From: an uncultured Dehalococcoidia bacterium
GTDB lineage: Bacteria > Chloroflexota > Dehalococcoidia > Lucifugimonadales > CATQGZ01
DNA: 64,000 nucleotides
NCBI GenBank assembly: GCA_958295685.1
Contig: OY282365.1
Span: forward strand, 952,975 to 1,016,974
Direction of reading: 5' to 3'
Positions 49,801-58,800 of the stretch are shown one piece after another. Each line of letters begins with the position of its first letter. Within the stretch, counting starts at the first letter, position 1. Made by a program: the position numbers and the translations under genes. The notes beneath the pieces were generated by a model, which was not told the origin of the DNA, did no database searches, and saw nothing but the letters and a program-made list of their open reading frames with translations.

Positions 49801-52800
49801 GTCGTCGCGTCGTCTTCGTTGGACCAGTCCGCGTTGCCCACGGAGTTGGCGGCGCGGATGCGGTACGTGTATGCAGTGCCGGGCGTGAGGCCGGTGTCCG
49901 TGTAGCTGGTTGCGCTGACCGCGATGGTCGTAGTCGCGATGACCTCGTAGCTCAGGGAGCCACTCTTGCGCTGGAGCGTGTAGCCGCTGATGGCGGCTCC
50001 GTTGGCGGCGGGCGCGGTCCACGACAGGTCGATCTCCCTCGCGCCGTTGGTTGCGTCCTTGGTTGCCACGAGGTCCGTTATGCGCGCGGGCGCGGTGGCG
50101 TCCGTCGTTGCGTCTGCCTCGTTGGACCACGCGCCTGCGCCTTGGGTGTTCCAAGCCCGCAGGCGGTAGGTGTACGTGGTTCCGGGCGTGAGGCCGGTGT
50201 CCCTGTAGCTGGTTGCGGCTGGGCCAGGGCTGCCTGACAATTGAGTAAAGCTCCCAGGCCCTGCCTTGCGCTCAATCGTGTAGCTGCTGATGGCGGCGCC
50301 GTTGGCGGCTGGCGTGGTCCAGGACAGGTCGATCTCCGTCGAGCCGTTGGTTGCGTCCTTCGTTGCCGCCAGGTCCGTTATGGCGTCGGGCGGGGCGGCG
50401 TCCGTCGTTGCGTCTGCCTCGTTCGACCAGTCCGCGTTGCCCACGGAGTTCACGGCCCGAATCTGGTACGTGTACGTCGTTGCGGGGGTGAGGCCGGTGT
50501 CGGAGTAGCTGGTATCACCGGCTGCGATGGTCGAAGTGGCGATGTCCGCGTAGTCCCCTGAGCCGGTCTTGCGCCGGAGGGTGTAGCTGCTGATGGCTTC
50601 TCCGTTGGCGGCGGGCGCGGTCCACGACAGGTTGATCTGCGTCGAGCCGTTGGTCGCGTCCTCGGCTGCCGAAAGGCCCGTTATGCGCGCGGGCGCGGTG
50701 GCGTCCGTGGTTGCGGACGGCTCGTTGGACCACTCCGCGCTGCCTACGGAGTTTCTGGCGCGGATGCGGTACGTGTATTGCGTTCCGGGCGTGAGGCCGG
50801 TGTCCGTGTACCTGATTGCGCTGGCCAGTCTCGTCGCTACGCGGGCGTAGTTCCCGGAACCGGCCTTGCGCTCGATGGCGTAGTCGATGATGGGGGCTCC
50901 GTTGGTGTTGGGCGCGCTCCACGACAGGCTGATCCGCGTCGAGTCGAGCTTGGTTGCCGAAAGGTTCGACACGGCGGCGGGCGCGGCGGCGTCCGTCGTT
51001 GCGTCGTCTTCGTTGGACCAGTCCGCGTTGCCCACGGAGTTCACGGCGCGGATGCGGTAGGTGTACGTCGTTGCGGGGGTGAGGCTCGTGTCCGAGTAGC
51101 TGGTTGAGGTTGCCGATATGGCCGTCGATACGTCCGTGTAGATCCCGGAGCCGGTCTTGCGCTGGAGTGTGTAGCGCTGTATCGGCTGCCCGTGGGCGGC
51201 GGGAGCGGTCCACGACAGGTCGATCTCCCTCGCGCCGTCCTTGGTTGCCGAGAGGTCCGACACGGCGGCGGGCGCGGCGTTGTCCGTCGTTGCGGTTGGT
51301 TCGTTGGACCACCCCGCGTCGCCTATGGAGTTCACGGCGCGGATGCGGTAGGTGTACGTCGTTGCGGGGGTGAGGCCGGTGTCGGAGTAGCTGGTTGCGC
51401 CGGCCGCTATGGTCGACGACACCAGCGTGAAGGAGCCGGGATCGGCCTTGCGCTGGAGCGTGTAGCCGGTGATGGCTTCTCCGTTGTCGGAGGGCGCGGT
51501 CCACGTGAGGTCGATCTCCGTCGAGCCGTTGGTTCCGTCCGGGGCTGCGGAGAGGTTCGACACTGCTGCGGGCGCGGCGGTGCCTGTCATTGCGGAGGAT
51601 TCGTTGGACCACGCCGCGTTGCCCACGGAGTTTCTGGCGCTGATGCGGTACGTGTATTGCGTTGCGGGCGTGAGGCCGGTGTCGGTGTAGGTGGTTGAGG
51701 TTGCCGATATGGTCGACGACACCAGCCCGTAGTTCCCTGTGCCGGCCTTGCGCTCCAGGCGGTAGCCGGTGATGGCGGATCCGTTGTTATTGGGCGCGGT
51801 CCAGGACAGGTCGATATCCGTCCCGCCGTTGGTTGCGTCCCAGGTTGCGGAGAGGTCCGACACGGGTTCCGGAGCCCCGGGTGCGGGCGTCGTTTCGGGC
51901 GCTTCGTTGGACCACTCGGCGTCGCCTATGGAGTTCGCGGCCCGCAGGCGGTACGTGTATGCCGTTGCGGGCGTGAGGCCGGTGTCGGAGTAGGTGGTTG
52001 CGCCGGCCGCTATGGTCGACGACACCAGCCCGTAGTTCCCTGTGCCGGCCTTGCGCTCCAGGCGGTAGCCGGTGATGGCTTCTCCGTGGGCGGCGGGCGC
52101 GGTCCACGACAGGTTGACGGCGACCGAGCTTGCGGCGGTTGCGGACAGGTCCGTAATAGCCGCGGGGGCGGCGTTGTCCGTCGTTGCGGAGGGTTGGTTG
52201 GACCAATCCGCGTCGCCGACGGAGTTCTTGGCGCGGATGCGGTAGGTGTATTCCGTTGCGGGCGTGAGGCCCGTGTCCGAGTAGCTGGTTGCGCTGGCCG
52301 CTATGGTCGTGGTCGCTATGTCCTTGTAGTTCCCGGAGCCGCTCTTGCGCTGGAGGGTGTAGCCGGTGATGTCTTCTCCGTGGGCGGCGGGCGCGGTCCA
52401 CGACAGGACGATCTCGGTCGAGCTTGTGGCGGTCGCGGAGAGGTCCGTTACGGTGGCGGGCGGGGCGTTGTCCGTCGTCTCCAGAGCGAAGTTGGACCAC
52501 TCCGCGTCGCCTACGGAGTTCGTGGCGCGGATATTGTACGAGTGTTCATTTCCGGGCGTGAGGCCGGTGTCCAAGTAGCTGGTTAAGGTTCCCGATATGG
52601 GCGGAAGCTCCGTCCACGTCGGTCGATCATCGCTTATGCGCTGGATGGTGTAGCTCGTGATGGCGGCTCCGTTGTTATTGGGCGCGGTCCAGGTAAGGCG
52701 GATCTGCGTCGCGCCGTTGGTTGCGTCCTTGGCTGCCGCGAGGTCCTCCACGGCGTCGGGCGCGGCGTTGTTCGTCTTTGCGGACGGTTGGTTCGACCAG

Positions 52801-55800
52801 GCCGCGTCGCCTACGGAGTTCACGGCGCGGATGCGGTAGGTGTACGTCGTTGCGGGGGTGAGGCCGGTGTCGGTGTAGCTGGTCGCGCCGGCCGCTATGG
52901 TCGTCGATACGTTTGCGTAGCTCCCGGAGCCGCTCTTGCGCTGGAGTGTGTAGCCGGAGATGGCGGTGCTGCTGACGGGCGCGGTCCACGACAGGCTGAT
53001 CTCGGTCGAGGTTGCGGCGGCTGCGGACAGGTCCGTTATGGCGGCGGGCGGCGCGTAGTCCGTCGTTTCGCTGGGTTCGTTCGACCAGTCGCCGTTGCCG
53101 ACGCTGTTCACGGCGCGGATGCGGTACGTGTACTGCCAGCCGTCAGCTAGGCCGGCGTCCGTGTAGGTGGTATCGCCCGCAGAAGGTCCGGGTGAAACGA
53201 CGGCATAGCTTCCCAGGCTTCTCTTGCGCTCCAGGCGGTAGCCTGTGATGGCGGCTCCGTGGGCGGCGGGCGCGGTCCAGGCCAAGTTGATCGTGGACGT
53301 GGGGTTGGTCGCGTCCTTGGCTGCCCTGAGGTCCGACACGGCGGCGGGCGCGGCGTTGTCCGTCGTTGCGGAGGGTTCGTTGGACCAGGCTCCGTTGCCT
53401 TCGGAGTTCACGGCCCGAATCCGGTAGGTGTACATCGTTGCGGGGGTGAGGCCGGTGTCGGTGTAGGTGGTCGCGCCGCCCGCTATGGACGACGACACCA
53501 GCGCGAAGGAGTCGGAGCCGGCCTTGCGCTCCAGCCGGTAGCCGCTGATGGCTTCTCCGTGGGCGTTGGGCGCGGTCCACGACAGGCTGATAGCGGTCGA
53601 GCTTGCGGCGGTTGCGGACAGTCCCGTTACGGCGTCCGGCACGGTGGCGTCCGTCGTTTCGTCGGGTTCGTTCGACCACTCCGCGTTGCCTTCGGAGTTT
53701 CTGGCGCGGATGCGGTACGTGTACGTCGTGCCGGGCGTGAGGCCGGTGTCCGAGTAGGTGGTTGAGGTTGCAGATATGGCCGTCGATACGTCCGTGTAGT
53801 TCCCTGCGCCTGCCTTGCGCTGGAGCGTGTAGCCGGTTATGGCGGCTCCGTGGGCGACTGGCGCGGTCCACGCCAGGTCGATCTCCGTCGCGCCGTTGGT
53901 TGCGTCCTTGGCTGCGGAGAGGTCCGACACGGCGGCGGGCGCGGCGTTGTCCGTCGTTGCGCGCGGTTGGTTCGACCACGGGGCGTCGCCGACGGTGTTG
54001 GCGGCGCGGATGCGGTACGTGTACGTCGTGCCGGGCGTGAGGCCGGTGTCGGAGTAGGTGGTTGCGCCGGCCGCTATGGCCATCGATACGTCGGCGTAGT
54101 TCCCTGTGCCGGCCTTGCGCTGGAGGGTGTAGCTCAATATCGGCTGCCCGCTGTCGGCGGGAGCGGTCCAGGTGAGGTCGATCTCCGTCGCGCCGTTGGT
54201 TGCGTCCTTGGCTGCGGACAGGTCAGTTATGGCCGCGGGCGCGCCGACGGACGTCGTCGTTACGGTGGCTGCGTTCGACCACGCGGCGTCGCCGACGGAG
54301 TTCTTGGCGCGGATGCGGTACGTGTACATCGTTCCGGCCGTGAGGCCCGTGTCGGTGTAGCTGGTTGCGCCGGCCGCTATGGGCGTCGAGGTCGCGATCT
54401 CCTCGTAGCTCCCTCCGCCTGTCTTGCGCTCCAGGCGGTAGCCGGTGAGGGCGGCGCCGTGGGCGTCGGGCGCGCTCCACGTCAGGGCCACGGATCGGTA
54501 CGGGTCAGAGGTCAGGCCCTCAGCCGCCAGGTCCCCCACGACGCCGGGCGCGGCGTTGTTCGTCGTTGCGCTGGAATCGTTCGACCACGCCGCGTCGCCT
54601 ATGGAGTTCGTCGCCCGCAGGCGGTACGTGTATTCGGTGGCGGGCGTGAGGCCGGTGTCCGAGTAGGTGGTATCGCCTGCCGCGATGGTCGTAGTCGCAA
54701 TGTCCTCGTAGCTCCCTCCGCCGCTGCTACGCTGGAGCGTGTAGCCCGTTATCGGCTGCCCGTGGGCGGCGGGCGTGGTCCACGTCAGGTCGATCCCGGT
54801 CGAGCTCGTGGAGGTTGCGTACAGGTCCGTTATGCGCGCGGGCGCGTCGTCGTCCGTCGTTGCGCTCGCCACGTCGGACCACTCCGCGTCGCCGACGGAG
54901 TTCGTGGCGTACACATAGTAGGTGTATTCCGTTGCGGGCGTGAGGCCCGTGTCCGAGTACGAAGTGGTTGTGATGCCGGACGACACCGTGTCAAAGGTTA
55001 TCCCTTGCCTTTGGCGCCGCAGCGTGTAGCCGGTGATGGGGGCGCCGTTGGCGGCGGGCGCGGTCCACGTGAGGTCGATCTCGGTCGCGCCGTTGGTTAC
55101 GTCCTTGGCTGCCACGAGGTCCGTTATGGCGTCCGGCACGGCGGCGGGCGTCGTTTCGGACGGCTCGTTCGACCACTCCGCGCTGCCTCTGGAGTTCCTG
55201 GCCCGCAGGCGGTAGGTGTATTCGGTGGCGGGCGTGAGGCCGGTGTCCGAGTAGGCGGTCACGCTGGCCGCGATGGTCGTGGTCGCGATGTCCTCGTAGT
55301 CCCCGGCCCCTGCCTTGCGCTGGAGGGTGTAGCCGCTGATGGGCTCTCCGTTGGCGTCGGGTGTGCTCCACGACAGGTCGATCCCCCGCGCGCTTGTGGA
55401 GGTTGCGGACAGGTCCGTTATGGCGTCGGGCGCGGCGGTGGCCTCCGTCGTTACGCTCGCCACGTTGGACCCAGTGCTGTCGCCGACGGAGTTGCGAACA
55501 AAGATGTCGAACCTATATCCGGTGCCGGGCTCGATGGTGCCGGTCATGGTGATGGTGGTCTTGCTCCCGTCTACCACCGCAATCCACGGATCCACCAGAT
55601 TCCACACCGGCGGTATCTCTGAGTTTTGCGGGCGCCGCCGAACCGAGTACCGGGAAATGGCGGCTCCATTGTCTGCGGGCGTGGTGAACACAAGGTCCAC
55701 GGAGCGGTGCGGATCGGAGGCCGTGGGGGTTGCCGTGAGGTCCGTTATGGCGTCGGGCGCGAGGGTGTCCGTCGTCGCGCTCGGCTCGTTCGACCAATCC

Positions 55801-58800
55801 GCGTTGCCTACGGAGTTCACGGCCCGCAGACGGTACGTGTACGTCATGCCGGGCGTAACGGTGTCCGAGTAGCTGGTCGAGGTTGCCGTTATCACCGTCG
55901 AGACTTCCGCGAAGCTCCCGGACCCAACCTTGCGCTGCAGCGTGTAGCCGCTGATGGCGGCGCCGTTGGCGGCTGGCGCGCTCCACGTCAGGTCCACCCT
56001 CCTCCCGCCGTCCTTGGTCGCCGTGAGGTCCGTTATGGCGTCCGGCGCGAGGGTGTCCGTCGTTTCGGACGCTTCGTTCGACCACGCGGCGTCGCCTCCG
56101 GAGTTCTTGGCGCGGATGCGGTAGGTGTACGTACCGCCGGGCGTAACGTCGGTGTCCGTGTAGGTGGTTGCGCCGGCCGCGATGGTCGAAGTCGCGATGT
56201 CCGCGTAGTTCCCGGAGCCGCTCTTGCGCTGGAGGGTGTAGCCGGTGATGGCTTTGCCGTTGTCGAAGGGCGTGGTCCACGACAGGTCTATCTCCCTCCC
56301 GCTGTTGGTTGCGTCCTTGATTGCCGAGAGGTTCGACACGGCGGCCGGCGGGGCGTCGCGCGTAGTCGCCGAAACATAGCTGGTCCACTCCCCGTTGCCC
56401 ACGGAGTTGGCGGCGCGGATGCGGAACGAGTGCAGCGTTGCGGGCCTGAGGCCCGTGTACGAGGTGCTGGTTGCGCTTGCCGCTACGGACAGGAACCTCC
56501 ACACCGGTCGATCAGTGCTTATGCTCTGAATGGTGTATCCGGTGATGTCGGCGCCGTTGGCGGCTGGCGCGCTCCACGTAAGGTCGATCTCGGTCGAGCT
56601 TACGGCGGTTGCGACCAGGTCCGACACCGTGTCCGGCGCCGCGGCGGCCGTCGTCGCGCTCGGTGTGTTCGACCACCCCGCGTCGCCGACGGAGTTCGTA
56701 GCGCGGATGCGGTACGTGTAGGCCGTCGCGGGGGTGAGGCCGGTGTCGGAGTAGGTGGTCGCGCCCGCCGCTATGGACGTCGATACGTTTGAGTAGGCGC
56801 CGGAGCCGGCCTTGCGCTGGAGCGTGTAGCCGGTGATGGCTTCTCCGTGGGCTGCCGGCGCGGTCCACGACAGGTTGACCCCCCTCGCGCCGTTCGTGGT
56901 TGCGGACAGGTCCGCCACGGCCGCGGGCGCGGCGGCGTCCGTCGTTGCGCTGTCTTCGTTCGACCACTCCGCGCTGCCTATGGCGTTGGCGCCGCGGATG
57001 CGGTAGGTGTACGTCGTGCCGGGCGTGAGGCCGGTGTCATCGTAGATGGTTGCGCCGGCCCCCGGGGACGCCGCCAGCGTGTAGTCCCCGGAGCCGGCCT
57101 TGCGCTCCAGCCGGTAGCCGCTGAAGTTGCGGCCGTTGGAGAGGGGCGTGTTCCACGCGAGTCGGATCGACCTCGCGCCCTGCTTGGTTGCTCTCAGGTT
57201 CGTTATGGCGTCCGGCACGGCTTGGTCCGTCTCTGCGCTGGGTGTGTTCGACCAGTCCGCGTCGTCTGCGGAGTTCGTGGCGCGGATGCGGTAGGTGTAC
57301 GTCGTCCAGGGCGTGAGGCCGGTGTCGGTGTAGGTGGTTGAGGTTGCCGATATGGACGTCGATACGTTTGAGTAGTTCCCGGAGCCTCTCTTGCGCTGGA
57401 GCGTGTAGCCGGTGATGTCGGCTCCTCCGTCGAAGGCGGGCGCGGTCCACGCCAGGGCCATGGTCGAGGTTGCGGGGGTTGCGGTCAGGTCCGTTACGGC
57501 GTCGGGCGCGGTGGCGTCCGTCGTTGCGGACGCCTCGTTCGACCACGCGGCGTCGCCTTCGGAGTTCTTGGCGCGGATGCGGTACGTGTACGTCGTGCCG
57601 GGCGTGAGGCCGGTGTCGGAGTAGGTGGTTGAGGTTGCAGATATGGCGGTCGATAAGTCCGCGTAGTTCCCGGAGCCGGCCTTGCGCTGGAGGGTGTAGC
57701 CGCTGATGGGCGCTCCGAGGTCGTAGGGCGTGGACCAGGACAGGTCGATCTCAGTCGAGCCGTTGGTTGCGTCCTTGGCTGCGAGCAGGTCCGCCACGGC
57801 GGCGGGCGCGGCGGCGTCCGTCGTCGCCCTGGCGACGTTAGACGACACGCCGTCGCCTACGGCGTTCGTGGCGTGCACCTGGTAGCCGTGCTCCACGCCG
57901 GGAGTGAGGCCCGTGTCCGAGTACGAGGTGTCCGTAACGCCGGACGCTATCGTCGTGAGGTCCGGGATGCTCCGGACGGTGTATCCGGTTATGGGGGCCC
58001 CGTTGTGGGCGGGCGCGGTCCACGTAAGGCGGATCGCGGTCGAGCTTGTGGAGGTTGCGGACAGGTCGGTTATGGCCGACGGAACCGCGCCGGACTGCGT
58101 CGTTGCTGAGGGTGTGTTCGACCACATCGCGTCGCCTTCGGAGTTCGTGGCGCGGATGCGGTAGGTGTACGCCGTGCCGGGCGTGAGGCCGGTGTCGGAG
58201 TAGCTGGTTGAGGTTGCCGATATGGCGGTCGACAAGCCCGCGTAGTTCCCGGAGCCGGCCTTGCGCTGGAGCGTGTAGCCGGTGATGTCGGCTCCGTTGG
58301 CGGCGGGCGTGGTCCACGTCAGGTCGATTTCCGTGGCGCCGTAGGTTGTGCCCACGGCTGCCGCCAGGTCCGTTACGGCCGCGGGCGCGGCGGCGGCCGT
58401 CGTTGCGGTGGACTCGTTCGACCACGCCGCGTCGCCTGCGGAGTTCGTCGCGTGGATGCGGTAGGTGTACTCCGTTGCGGGCGTGAGGCCGGTGTCCGAG
58501 TATGTGGTTGCGCTGCCCGCTATGGACATGGTCGTGGTCGCGTAGTTCCCTGCGCCGCTCTTGCGCTGGAGTGTGTAGGCGGTGATGGCGGCGCCGTTGG
58601 CGGCGGGCGCGGTCCACGTAAGGTCGATCTCGGTCGAGCCGTTGGTTGCGTCCTTGGCCGCGGACAGGTCCGTTACGGCCGACGGAACATGGGCGGTCAG
58701 CGTCGTTGTGGAGGATTCGTTGGACCAGTCGGCATCGCCTATGGAGTTGGCGGCGCGGATTCGGTAGGTGTACTCCGTGCCGTCCGTGAGGCCGGAGTCC